In this document: positions 26,024-35,258 of the stretch, piece by piece
How positions within the stretch are numbered: position 1 is the first letter of the stretch
Layout: each line of letters opens with the position of its first letter
Assembly: GCA_020793565.1 (NCBI GenBank)
Contig: DQIP01000230.1
Location: 1 to 48,074 of the forward strand
Source of the DNA: Candidatus Methanovorans sp.
GTDB lineage: Archaea > Halobacteriota > Methanosarcinia > Methanosarcinales > Methanosarcinaceae
DNA length: 48,074 nt
Direction: 5' to 3'
Notes under the pieces: model-generated
The model's database searches: none
Told to the model about the DNA's origin: nothing
What the model saw: only the letters and a program-made list of their open reading frames with translations
Position numbers and translations under genes: made by a program

Positions 26024-29000
26024 CTACAAAAGCAACTTTCTTCCATTTTTTCTCGATACCTGACATCTTAATATCCCATGATTCAACATCATCCCTGTTC
26101 AGGACTGTGATCTCGCCACCCTGAAAATCGCCGTCTATTACGCCAAGTTTTTCCTCCATAACACCTTCTATGTCAAGATAGGATTCCTTGAGTTTCTGTA
26201 GCGTTTCTTCATCAGGTTTCCAGAGTTCACGCTCCACTGCTTCTATCAGTCTTCGCGTCATTTCCTCAAGTGCATAAGGGTTGTTTTCCTCAAACCATTC
26301 CTTCATCTCTTCATCGAATACGAATGTCTCTGCGATGTCATCAAAAACCCATTTATCCACAAGTTTTGTTGTTGCGCTCCAGCCATATACGTGATCCACA
26401 CGTTTAGAGATATCGCCAGCACCCTTATATCCATGTCGTTTTTTACCATCGATCCATTTCGGATTGAGAAGCCTTGTTCGCACAACACGCTCGACCTCGT
26501 CCCCTACATCACGCACCACCGGGCGTTCAGGATCCCTGGTATCTCCAATATATGCTGTGACATCCTTACCGGAAATATGCTTTGCAGCAATCGTAAAACC
26601 GCCATGAAATCCAAAGTTACAGCAGCAATCAAGAATGTCAAGCTCGTCTGAGTCTTTTTTGTGGTAGGTAACATCAACTGACTTCAACAGGTCTGCAAAC
26701 TCTGCATGATTTTCTTCTCCAAATGTGCCCTTTCCATAAGAATATCCACTCCAGCCGATGAAAACATCTGCAAGGTCAGCGTCTTCCTTCCATGCAGATG
26801 CAAAGATCGCAAGAGTTACACCTATGCCATATGTACCCGGTTTTGCGCCGAAAACGCGGTACGTTGCAAGACGCTGTGCAGTCTCAGCATCATGATCACC
26901 AAGCAGCCGCCTCATCTTTTCAAGGGTATGTTTTCGCACGTAATTCATCTCATCGGGTTCATCAAGAACTGCGATCTTCTGCGCAGCATCATCGATCAGT
27001 TCCATAATATTCGGGCAGGCATCCCGCAGGACCCCGCCAACCCTGACTGTACAGTCGATCCGTGCCCGTCCAAGTTCTTCGAGTGGAATAACCTCTACAC
27101 TTTTTACTGTACCGTTTTCCTGCCATACCGGACGTGCTCCCATAAGATACAGGATCTGGGCAGCTTCCTCCCCGTCTGCACGGAAGATATCTGCGCTCCA
27201 GAGAACAAAACCGATATTTTCAGGGTACTTCCCTTCCGCCTCCATATAACTTTCCAATAAAACGCCGGCAAGTTTCATTCCGATATTCCATGCCGCCCGG
27301 GTTGGAATTTTCGTAGTGTCAATTGCATACATATTCCTTCCTGTCGGAAGGACATCGACCTTGCCGCGGGTCAAAGCACCACATGGTCCGGATTCAATAT
27401 AATTTGATTCAAACCCACGGAGAAGGTTGTTTATTTCATCTTCAGTCCCGTGAACGATTTTAGGGATGAGCGACATCCCAAACCTGACGACTTTGACCAA
27501 TATATCCCGTTTATCCCGATCAGCAATATCTTTGATGGATCTGCTGCAAATGTCAAGGATCACACCATCATCTAATTCATCATCAAGTTCAATACCCTTT
27601 TCAACATTATTTTCAACATCTTTTTCCATTTCCGATATAATCTCCCCCATGATCCTGACAGCCGTATCAGTGCTCTCATCCAGCAGTTCCCCGTTCGTCT
27701 TTCCTGATGTATTGAGCACGGTTGGGTTTTCGATCACATTCTCATACGAGAAGCCCATGCATTCCAGTATGCATCTTCTTATAGACGGATATGTACCAAC
27801 ATCGAACCTGAGTATCGAAACCAGCATGTTCGCAAGGTCCCTGCCAGTTGGCGCATTACCCAGTATATGCATTCCGTCCCTGATCTGGGTCTCCCGCAGC
27901 AGTGTTAACTGGCCGTGCAGGTCATCTACAACCCTGTCTCGTTCATCTTCTTCATGATGAGCCGGCGTTTGGTCATCCTTGATAAGATTCACTTCTTTTG
28001 CCTTATCAACTACCAGATGGAATATCGAGTGAAGCCTTGTATTATCATTGGTGACCTTTGCCTTCCCATATTCAGAAAGCAGGTCGCCCAGGTCTTCAAG
28101 TCCTTCATACAGTCCGGACGGTGCCATCACAGGAAGCAGGTGATCGACCATGGTAGCATATCCCCGGCGCTTGGCTATTGTTGATTCCATGGGGTTAATA
28201 ATATTATAGATATACAGGTGAGGTATGGTTCCAATTGAAAGCTGTGGATAGCATTCTGTTGATAAGCCAACTACTTTTCCGGGCAGGAACTCAAGCAGTC
28301 CATGTGTGCCAACATGTACGATCGCATCTGCCCCGAATTCATACTCGATCCATTTGTAAACAGCAAGCCATTGATGTGGCGGAGGACAGAGCGGGTCGTG
28401 GAGGATCTTGCAGACCTCCCCGTCACATTTTGCACCAGCGCAGCCTCTCTTTGGCTGGATCGTTATGAAAATATTCCCGAACCTGAGCCCGGGTATTACG
28501 ATGTTATCACCGTACAATCCCATACTGAGCTTTGCCCATTCCATATCTTTTAGATCGGATTCGGAGGATGTTGCTTTGCTTTTGTCAGAAAGATCGGATC
28601 GCGGGTCGCCCCACGTCTCGATGAGTTCTTGCTGAATACGATCCGGAAATCCGGAGAACCATTCGAGATATTTTTCACGGGGCAGCATGGTCGATCCGCC
28701 TTTCTGTACGATCTCGGACAGTGGGGTCCACCTGAATTCACTTATTGCTTTTTTTTCAAGGATCTCGTGGATCAGGTCATCTCCGCTCTCCGGAATATTA
28801 TCTCCAAGATCATAACCCTCATCTCTCATCCTGTGAAGGAGGCGAACGACACTCTCCAGTGAATCCAGTCCAAGTGCTGTCCCTATGGTGGCTTCCACGC
28901 CTTTGCATGGTGAATTGAGTAAAACGAGTGCAACCTTGCGCTCTGAATTTGGCATGTCCTTTAAATGAAGCCATTTTGCACATCTGGAAACCATGAATTC

Positions 29001-30032
29001 AACCTGCTCGGTTACAGGTACGTGTTTGTTGTACACTCCACCAACTGTTGGCTCATCTACTTTCTCCACCGCTCCGGTGATCGTAGGCTCGATCATTCCA
29101 TCGAACTCCGGCATTGCGATGTTCACCACAATCCCGGATGGATGAAGTCCGTCTTTACTCTCTCTCCATTCTTCTTCAGTTCTGTAGTAAGATGTTACTG
29201 CCTGAATGACCGGCACATTCAGTTGCTTTAGTATCTCAACACCATCTGTGGAATGTTCACTCCATCCTTTTATCGCCCTCGGGATCAGGAAGAACATCTG
29301 GAAGTTAACAAGAATATCAATTGCGGTTTTATTATCTTTGGTAAAATACCTATTCAGGATAACATCATTACCTTCGATTCCGGCATCTGTATTCTCGAAT
29401 CCGTGAGAGAAAACAGGGACCACATTGATGCCTTTTTGTTCAAACTCCCTGATAACCGCATCGTATACTGAAGTATTGCCTTCGAGCCATCCGCTACGCT
29501 GGAACAGGAGACCTGCGGTGTGTTCCCCTTTTTTCGGATACCATTTAAAATAATCATCAGGAGATTCGAATATAGCGGGAGCGTCCGGATGGTATATTCC
29601 ATGCCATGGCAACTCCTGTGGCGGTGACAATTCTGCTGTGGTTTTGCCACAGTAGTTTGATATAAAAAGTAAAAGATTCTCCATGTTTGCAGCACCGCCG
29701 TACGTGTAGTACTGCTGTGCCGATGCCAGTACATCGGCTGGAACATTGCTCAGTTGTGGCTCACTTCCGATGGAGAATACGGGTACAGTTACCTGTGCAA
29801 CAGTCTCTTTGATGGTTTCAAAACTCTCATCGCTCGCATTGATGTATAAAAATATCGCATCAGCCTCATTTTTGAACCAGTCCCAGAACGCATCATCGAT
29901 TTCAGTTGCCTGAAACCTCGCCTGTACCTCGATCGGGTATCCCTGTTCGTTCAACTCCCCTGTTACACTGCCAAGCAACTGGAGTACTCCTCCGGTATAT
30001 CCGGTTACAAATCCTATTTTTGTTGTTTTCAT
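26004..30032 (-). CDS. cobN: CobN-type cobaltochelatase / Mg-chelatase large subunit
   Basis: 1342 residues, the normal size for CobN/ChlH-type large chelatase subunits, which bind the tetrapyrrole and receive metal with help from AAA+ partners. Recognisable blocks are FITIQPKRG, then WIEYEFGADAIVHVGTHGLLEFLPGK, ECYPQLSIGTIPHLYIYNIINPMEST and, near the C-terminus, GYSYGKGTFG and RDPERPVVRDVGDEVERVVRTRLLNPKW. No CobS/CobT or ChlI/ChlD partner lies in the window. It starts 104 bases downstream of four binding-protein genes, and its 3' end overlaps the Gate-domain gene. It may insert cobalt into corrinoids or act on another tetrapyrrole. The archaeal partner set is not resolved here. Confidence 0.93.
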   Translation of the reverse strand: MKTTKIGFVTGYTGGVLQLLGSVTGELNEQGYPIEVQARFQATEIDDAFWDWFKNEADAIFLYINASDESFETIKETVAQVTVPVFSIGSEPQLSNVPADVLASAQQYYTYGGAANMENLLLFISNYCGKTTAELSPPQELPWHGIYHPDAPAIFESPDDYFKWYPKKGEHTAGLLFQRSGWLEGNTSVYDAVIREFEQKGINVVPVFSHGFENTDAGIEGNDVILNRYFTKDNKTAIDILVNFQMFFLIPRAIKGWSEHSTDGVEILKQLNVPVIQAVTSYYRTEEEWRESKDGLHPSGIVVNIAMPEFDGMIEPTITGAVEKVDEPTVGGVYNKHVPVTEQVEFMVSRCAKWLHLKDMPNSERKVALVLLNSPCKGVEATIGTALGLDSLESVVRLLHRMRDEGYDLGDNIPESGDDLIHEILEKKAISEFRWTPLSEIVQKGGSTMLPREKYLEWFSGFPDRIQQELIETWGDPRSDLSDKSKATSSESDLKDMEWAKLSMGLYGDNIVIPGLRFGNIFITIQPKRGCAGAKCDGEVCKILHDPLCPPPHQWLAVYKWIEYEFGADAIVHVGTHGLLEFLPGKVVGLSTECYPQLSIGTIPHLYIYNIINPMESTIAKRRGYATMVDHLLPVMAPSGLYEGLEDLGDLLSEYGKAKVTNDNTRLHSIFHLVVDKAKEVNLIKDDQTPAHHEEDERDRVVDDLHGQLTLLRETQIRDGMHILGNAPTGRDLANMLVSILRFDVGTYPSIRRCILECMGFSYENVIENPTVLNTSGKTNGELLDESTDTAVRIMGEIISEMEKDVENNVEKGIELDDELDDGVILDICSRSIKDIADRDKRDILVKVVRFGMSLIPKIVHGTEDEINNLLRGFESNYIESGPCGALTRGKVDVLPTGRNMYAIDTTKIPTRAAWNIGMKLAGVLLESYMEAEGKYPENIGFVLWSADIFRADGEEAAQILYLMGARPVWQENGTVKSVEVIPLEELGRARIDCTVRVGGVLRDACPNIMELIDDAAQKIAVLDEPDEMNYVRKHTLEKMRRLLGDHDAETAQRLATYRVFGAKPGTYGIGVTLAIFASAWKEDADLADVFIGWSGYSYGKGTFGEENHAEFADLLKSVDVTYHKKDSDELDILDCCCNFGFHGGFTIAAKHISGKDVTAYIGDTRDPERPVVRDVGDEVERVVRTRLLNPKWIDGKKRHGYKGAGDISKRVDHVYGWSATTKLVDKWVFDDIAETFVFDEEMKEWFEENNPYALEEMTRRLIEAVERELWKPDEETLQKLKESYLDIEGVMEEKLGVIDGDFQGGEITVLNRDDVESWDIKMSGIEKKWKKVAFVDDADGI

Positions 30033-30136
30033 TTAAATGCTCCTAAAACCAAAAACCGGGCGAACACACCCTGTGAATTTTGTGTTGTGCATCATCCGTA
30101 TTTGTTTGTTACTGTGTTTCTACTGCTGTTATGTTG

Positions 30137-31369
30137 TTACGTTCCATCCGGGTGCTCATCCGGATAATACACGAATACGCCGTGCTCGTCCAGATCATAA
30201 TCCACTCCCATGAAATCGGTCATAAATTCCTGATGTATCTCCTTCGGATCTAAATCAAAGTAATCAGGGTGAATACATTTTGTCCAATGCGCAATACCTA
30301 TGGGGTAATCAAGCCCGTAATGAAGGTTAGCATCTACCACGTAAACCCTTCCTTCCTTCACTGCAGCGATTCCGGCAAATCCGGGGCGGCTCATGATTTC
30401 ATCTCTTAGTTCCTTCATTTTTGAGGAATTATCTACATCATATCCGGAATCTGCATATGCACCCTTTATAATAACATCAGGATTTCTCACCACAATCGCT
30501 TCGGGATCGACGACAGGAATGCCTTTTAGATCTGAGAATATATTTGTTCCACCAGCTAGACCGATCGATTGGTGTGCACCTGTTGTATAACCATAAGTTT
30601 TGTAAGGCTTATTACACTCTACGTAAACTTTTGGTTTCGCTTCATCTGACAAAACTTCGGTCTTTGCTTTGATGTAATCAATGTATTTATCGTGGAAATC
30701 ATCAATGTAATAACTCGCTTCCTTATTTTTACCAAAGATATAACCAAGCTTTGTTACTTCTTCGACCAAAATATGTGGTTTGGAAAATGATAGGTCAACT
30801 ACAGTAATACAATTCGGAAGCGTCTCATCAAGTTCTAAAATTGTTGGAGACCACCATGTGATCAGCAGATCCGGATAAAGGCTGATTATTGCTTCAAGGT
30901 CTGGATTTTTTGCCATACCGAGTGATGGTAATTTACTGAGATCCGGAAGATATGTGTTCTCTGTAATCGGATTGGAAATCCCAACGATTTTATCTTGATC
31001 TCCAAATATCTGTATTGCTTCAACACAATATTTGCTGAGTAGAATAACACGGTTTACCGGTTTTTTCACCGTCACGATCCTATCTGCAGTATCGATAAGG
31101 GTTAACTCATTTTCACTTCCGAGTATAATGAGTTCGATCTGTGTCAGGTCAAGGATGTCAATCTTACCGTCATACTTTGCATCTGCAAATTGTGTCTGCC
31201 CTTTGTCATTGAGGATGATCAGTTCGGTAGATTTCACATCCTGAACGTCTATGGTATCATCTTCGTTCGCATTACCAAAGATGCCGAGCGTGTAGTCGGA
31301 TGCTGCGGCTGGCAGCGTGCAGCAAAGCAGCAGCATGATCGCAATTCCGACCAGTATTCCTGCCTTCAT
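30137..31369 (-). CDS. dockerin-containing substrate-binding protein 1 (BtuF/FepB-like)
   Basis: 410 residues from ATG 31369, chosen because GAGGT lies 8 bases upstream and the signal peptide begins there (MKAGILVG...PAAAS). Residues 32-80 form a dockerin-like module with two calcium-loop sequences, NANEDDTIDVQD and DAKYDGKIDILD. From about residue 95 follows a type III periplasmic-binding protein (PF01497 type; DRIVTVKKPVNRVILL, then NPDLEAIISLYPDLLIT and AIVVRNPDVIIKGAY). Such proteins bind corrinoids, hemes or ferric chelates. It is the last of four tandem paralogues and overlaps or abuts its upstream neighbour. The dockerin should bind a cohesin such as the one at 35259-35840. Confidence 0.88.
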   Translation of the reverse strand: MKAGILVGIAIMLLLCCTLPAAASDYTLGIFGNANEDDTIDVQDVKSTELIILNDKGQTQFADAKYDGKIDILDLTQIELIILGSENELTLIDTADRIVTVKKPVNRVILLSKYCVEAIQIFGDQDKIVGISNPITENTYLPDLSKLPSLGMAKNPDLEAIISLYPDLLITWWSPTILELDETLPNCITVVDLSFSKPHILVEEVTKLGYIFGKNKEASYYIDDFHDKYIDYIKAKTEVLSDEAKPKVYVECNKPYKTYGYTTGAHQSIGLAGGTNIFSDLKGIPVVDPEAIVVRNPDVIIKGAYADSGYDVDNSSKMKELRDEIMSRPGFAGIAAVKEGRVYVVDANLHYGLDYPIGIAHWTKCIHPDYFDLDPKEIHQEFMTDFMGVDYDLDEHGVFVYYPDEHPDGT

Positions 31370-31398
31370 AAAGTTAACCTCGTTTTTATTTATCCCCA

Positions 31399-32628
31399 TC
31401 AAATCTCCTTCAGTGGCGGATAGGCAAACATCAGTTCCTCCGGATATTGCACACCCATGAACTGTTCAAGATATTCCCTGTAAATGTTTTCAGGATCAAT
31501 ATCAAGTTCAGGATGGAACCACTTAGTCATGTAAGCAATTGCAGACATGTCATCACATCCCCAGGAGATCTCGGAGCTGATCACGTAAAACCGGTTATTC
31601 TTCACCGCAGTTATCCCATCCCATCCAGGGCGGTTTCCGACAACATCGCTTATCAATCCAATCGATTCTTCTGTGTCATTCCAACCCCAGTTATCACCTA
31701 AACTTACATATTTGATAATTACATCCGGGTTCTCATTCAGAATCCATTCATAATCCACTTTCGGGTATTGTGGCAGTTCGCCGCATATATTTCTTCCACC
31801 TGCTACATTGCAAAGAGTATCACCACTACTGCCTCCACCATATGTGCTGGCCGGTTCCTTTGATCCCCATTCCATGAAAACCAGTGGTTTATCGTCCTCT
31901 GGCAGACTGCTGACAAAATTATTTATCTGGTCTTCATACCCTTCCCGCCAATCGATGTATGTAGCTGCTTCATCCCTTTTATCAAGGACATATCCAAGTT
32001 TTCGGACTTCCGATTTCACAAGGTCAGTCCTGTAAAAATCAAGTCCGATCACTGTAATACCGGCAGGCTTGAGTTTTTCCTCGAGTTCAACAATTCGCTT
32101 GCTATTCGCTGAAGTGATAACAATATCCGGTGTAAGACTGATAATTGCTTCATGGTCAGGTTTCATCCAGGATCCTACCTGGGGTAGATCTAACAATTCC
32201 GAAAAATAATGAGGACTTGATTTTAAAGCACTGTCAATTCCAACGATTTTATCACTTGCCCCAATGATCTTTACGCCTTCTGTACGGTAATTACCAAGAG
32301 CGATCACTCTTTCCACCGGCGTGTTCACTGTTACGATTCTGTCCAATGAATCTTTTAGTGTTAATTGATTCTCCTTTTCGAGTATGATCAGTTCAACTTG
32401 TATAACATCAAGGATGTCGATTTTGTCATCATACCTGGCATCTGCAAGTTCTGTTTTGCCTTTGTCATTGAGTATTATCAGTTCGGTATATTTTACATCA
32501 TGCACGTCTATTGTATCATCTTCGTTCGCATTTCCAAAAATTCCAAGTGTGTAGTCAGATGCTGCGGCTGGCAGTGTACAACAAAGTAGTAGCATTATGG
32601 TTATTCCAATCGATACAAATGTTTTCAT
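31399..32628 (-). CDS. dockerin-containing substrate-binding protein 2
   Basis: 409 residues from ATG 32628, after AAGGTGATGATT. Signal peptide MKTFVSIGITIMLLLCC...AAAS. Dockerin loops are NANEDDTIDVHD and DARYDDKIDILD. The binding domain has LDRIVTVNTPVERVIALG, PDHEAIISLTPDIVIT and WILNENPDVIIKYVS. The dockerin half is nearly identical to those of the three paralogues, while the ligand-binding half differs widely, including the region EWGSKEPASTYGGGSSGD. It probably binds a different ligand from its neighbours. Its stop codon overlaps a possible early start of the next gene (TGATG). Confidence 0.88.
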   Translation of the reverse strand: MKTFVSIGITIMLLLCCTLPAAASDYTLGIFGNANEDDTIDVHDVKYTELIILNDKGKTELADARYDDKIDILDVIQVELIILEKENQLTLKDSLDRIVTVNTPVERVIALGNYRTEGVKIIGASDKIVGIDSALKSSPHYFSELLDLPQVGSWMKPDHEAIISLTPDIVITSANSKRIVELEEKLKPAGITVIGLDFYRTDLVKSEVRKLGYVLDKRDEAATYIDWREGYEDQINNFVSSLPEDDKPLVFMEWGSKEPASTYGGGSSGDTLCNVAGGRNICGELPQYPKVDYEWILNENPDVIIKYVSLGDNWGWNDTEESIGLISDVVGNRPGWDGITAVKNNRFYVISSEISWGCDDMSAIAYMTKWFHPELDIDPENIYREYLEQFMGVQYPEELMFAYPPLKEI

Positions 32629-32654
32629 AATCATCACCTTATTTTTATTAATTT

Positions 32655-33899
32655 TCATAAACTTTCCAGCGGCGGATATGCCCACACGCCATCATACCCA
32701 ATACCGAGGTATCTTTCGAACCATTCTGCATGGATCGCTTCGGGGTTAATATCCCCAAACAATTCAGGATGCAAACACTTGGCAAAATATGAATGAAATA
32801 CGGATGCATGCGTTGATGATGCCGCCGTGCTGATGAGATACACACGTCCGTTCTTGACAGCATCAAGATGATTCCAACCGGGACGGTTCATAGTATCCGC
32901 TCTCAACTCCCCCATTGAACTGGTATTAGTCACACCATATCCCGAAGGAACCATTCCCTCGTGAATAGTTCTGATAATCACCTGTGGATTTTTCTCGATT
33001 GCAGCCTCAGGGTCAATATAAATCGTACCTGTCACATCTTCGAAGATGTTGATACCACCACAGGGAATGAGAACATCATCATGTAGATAACCACCGGAAC
33101 CGCAAGTTCGATAATCCAGGTAACTTTCCAAATACACACGTGGCTTTTGTTCATCTGTCAAACCCCGGATTCGATCTTCTATGAGACCAAGGTGCTCATC
33201 CTCAAAGTCGATAAGTTCATTAGCCCTTTCTCTCCTGTTCAGCAGGTATCCCATTGTCATAACTGCGTTGTGATGTGTTTTTGCCTTGTGAAAATCAATT
33301 GGAACCAATTTTATACCCGCGGCATTTAGTGTCGCCTCAAGATTCTCGGAATGAAGCTGGTAGTAACATGCATAAGAATGTACGATCTGTGGTTTTAGTT
33401 CCAGGATCTTTTCCACGTCAGGCGTTTTGGAACCACCAACCCCTGGTATATCTTCCAGGAAACTGTTGAGATGCGGAGCGTTCTCCTTTGCATAATCGGC
33501 AACCCCCACAAGTCCGTCTTGCACGCCAAAAGCGCAGAACGTTTCAGGACCATAACTCCCGGCAATGCTAATCACACGTTCCAGGGGCATATCGATCGTA
33601 ACGACTCTCTCAACATCATCTATGATCGTAAGTTCTTTCTCCATTCCAAATATGATCAACTCGGTCTGCGTCATGTCAAGGATGTTGATTTTGTCATCAT
33701 ACTCCGCATCTGCAAGTTGTGTTTGATTATTAAGTCCAAGAACAATGCGTTCAGTGTATTCTACATCCTGCAAATCTATGGTACCATCCTCGTTCGCATT
33801 TCCAAAAACGCCAAGTGTGTAATCTGATGCCGCTGCTGGCAGCGTACAGCAAAGCAGCAGCATAATTGGTGTTATTCCAGCCAGTATCCATATTTTCAT
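32655..33899 (-). CDS. dockerin-containing substrate-binding protein 3
   Basis: 414 residues from ATG 33899; the longer frame begins at TTG 33908. Signal peptide MKIWILAGITPIMLLLCC...AAAS. Dockerin loops are NANEDGTIDLQD and DAEYDDKINILD. The binding domain includes VERVVTIDMPLERVISIAG, TPDVEKILELKPQIVHSYA and AAIEKNPQVIIRTIHEG. Same architecture as its three neighbours, with 25 bases to the next gene. The ligand is unknown; family members bind cobamides, hemes or siderophores. Confidence 0.88.
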   Translation of the reverse strand: MKIWILAGITPIMLLLCCTLPAAASDYTLGVFGNANEDGTIDLQDVEYTERIVLGLNNQTQLADAEYDDKINILDMTQTELIIFGMEKELTIIDDVERVVTIDMPLERVISIAGSYGPETFCAFGVQDGLVGVADYAKENAPHLNSFLEDIPGVGGSKTPDVEKILELKPQIVHSYACYYQLHSENLEATLNAAGIKLVPIDFHKAKTHHNAVMTMGYLLNRRERANELIDFEDEHLGLIEDRIRGLTDEQKPRVYLESYLDYRTCGSGGYLHDDVLIPCGGINIFEDVTGTIYIDPEAAIEKNPQVIIRTIHEGMVPSGYGVTNTSSMGELRADTMNRPGWNHLDAVKNGRVYLISTAASSTHASVFHSYFAKCLHPELFGDINPEAIHAEWFERYLGIGYDGVWAYPPLESL

Positions 33900-33933
33900 A
33901 CAGACCAAAACCTTTTATTCATCATCATCAATT

Positions 33934-35247
33934 CTACGCCAGTGCCGGGTATACATAAATACCCTGATATGGCACTCCCTGGTATTTTTCAAGATATTCC
34001 TCATGCTTCGCCTGTGTATCAAAATCAGCGAAGATTTCGGGATGGAACCATTTCGTTAAGTATGCAACACCTACAAAGTACCTTGGCTTGGTCGTGACCT
34101 GAATTGAAATGCAGTAAACCCTGTTTTCCTTCACTGCTGTGACCCCGGCCAGTTCAGGGCGATTCATGATACTCTCTCTCACCGCTTTCAATCCGGATGG
34201 ATCATCATGTTCATAACCGCAACCCATACCAGTGAACACTTGCGCAACGATAACATCCGGGTCCTGTGTAATCACCCATTCGGCATCGATTGTTTTATAG
34301 TCATCAAAATCAGCGATGTTTTCCCCGCCTGCCATTGTAACTGTTTTATCTGTCCCTGTATTCTTGCCAATCGCCTTGTATTTGCTTTCAGGGTTCCATA
34401 TAGACTCAATATATACTCCAGGTTTCTCATTATCTGGCAGTTTCCCCACCTGCTCGTTGATGTTGTTGTCAAACTCCCTGTAAAAATCAGCAATCTCTCC
34501 GGCCTCGTCCCTCTTACCAAGGATATACCCGAGCTTTGCAAAGTCTTCGATCATGCGGTCAGCCCGTGTGAAATCCAGGTGAACTACAGTAATACTTTCA
34601 GGAAGACGTTCCTCAAATTCTTCTGGTTTTGGTAATGTGGCGTATGCAAGAACCATGTCTGGCTCAAGCTCGATCACACTCTCGATGTCAGGTTTGAATC
34701 CACTTCCAATCGTTGGTAGATTAACGAGTTCCGTGAAAAAACCGGCATGGTCCGTGACGAAATAAGTGGGAACGCCAACGATCCGATCTGTGGATCTTAG
34801 CGATCGCACCGCCTCGGTAGCATAGGTACTGAGAACGATCATACGTTCTACTGGCTTTTTGATCGTTATGGGCTTTCCATTGGGATCATTCCCTGTAACA
34901 TAATCATCCAGAAACGTAAGTTCCTTCTCCTGCCCCAGCATGATCAGCTCGATCTGCGTCCAGTCAAGGATATTGATCTCACCGTCATACTTCGCGTCTG
35001 CAAGTTGTGTTTGGTCATTAAGTCCCAGAACAATGTGTTCAGTGTATTCCACATCCTGCATGTCTATGGTGTCATCTTCGTTCGCGTTACCGAATATACC
35101 AAGCGTGTAGTCTGATGCTGCGGCTGGTACACAGGTCAGTAAAAGCACAGTTGTGACCAGTCCGAGCGAGAAGAATCTCCCTCCGGTCGAATTAACTCGC
35201 ACGATATACTTATAAAATATATGCAGTAAGAAACTATTACCTGGCAT
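33934..35247 (-). CDS. dockerin-containing substrate-binding protein 4
   Basis: About 437 residues from ATG 35247; the true start is uncertain. The dockerin loops are NANEDDTIDMQD and DAKYDGEINILD. Between the dockerin and the binding domain there is an insertion (YVTGNDPNGKP) absent from the paralogues. The binding domain shows KPDIESVIELEPDMVLAYA and EWVITQDPDVIVAQVF. Its 5' end is unusual: residues VRVNSTGGRFFS, before the signal-peptide core, are encoded by a copy of the dispersed 62-bp repeat. A GTG at 35202 inside it could be the real start. It is the first binding-protein gene after the cohesin gene. Confidence 0.85.
   Translation of the reverse strand: MPGNSFLLHIFYKYIVRVNSTGGRFFSLGLVTTVLLLTCVPAAASDYTLGIFGNANEDDTIDMQDVEYTEHIVLGLNDQTQLADAKYDGEINILDWTQIELIMLGQEKELTFLDDYVTGNDPNGKPITIKKPVERMIVLSTYATEAVRSLRSTDRIVGVPTYFVTDHAGFFTELVNLPTIGSGFKPDIESVIELEPDMVLAYATLPKPEEFEERLPESITVVHLDFTRADRMIEDFAKLGYILGKRDEAGEIADFYREFDNNINEQVGKLPDNEKPGVYIESIWNPESKYKAIGKNTGTDKTVTMAGGENIADFDDYKTIDAEWVITQDPDVIVAQVFTGMGCGYEHDDPSGLKAVRESIMNRPELAGVTAVKENRVYCISIQVTTKPRYFVGVAYLTKWFHPEIFADFDTQAKHEEYLEKYQGVPYQGIYVYPALA
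35168..35220 (-). repeat. 62-bp repeat family, degenerate copy in the 5' end of binding-protein gene 4
   Basis: Read on the plus strand it has GCGAGAAGAATCTCCCTCCGG followed by TCGAATTAACTCG and an AT-rich tail, matching locus 1 and the 47341-47465 copies through the GGTCGAATTAACTCG block. It overlaps codons for the N-terminal leader of the adjacent protein. Confidence 0.6.
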
Positions 35248-35258
35248 GTAACACAACT

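Noticed and set aside
30033-30136. Cobalamin riboswitch before cobN
   Set aside because: The B12-box type GCCACTG sequence and the required multi-stem layout are not visible in this 104-base gap or in front of the cohesin gene.
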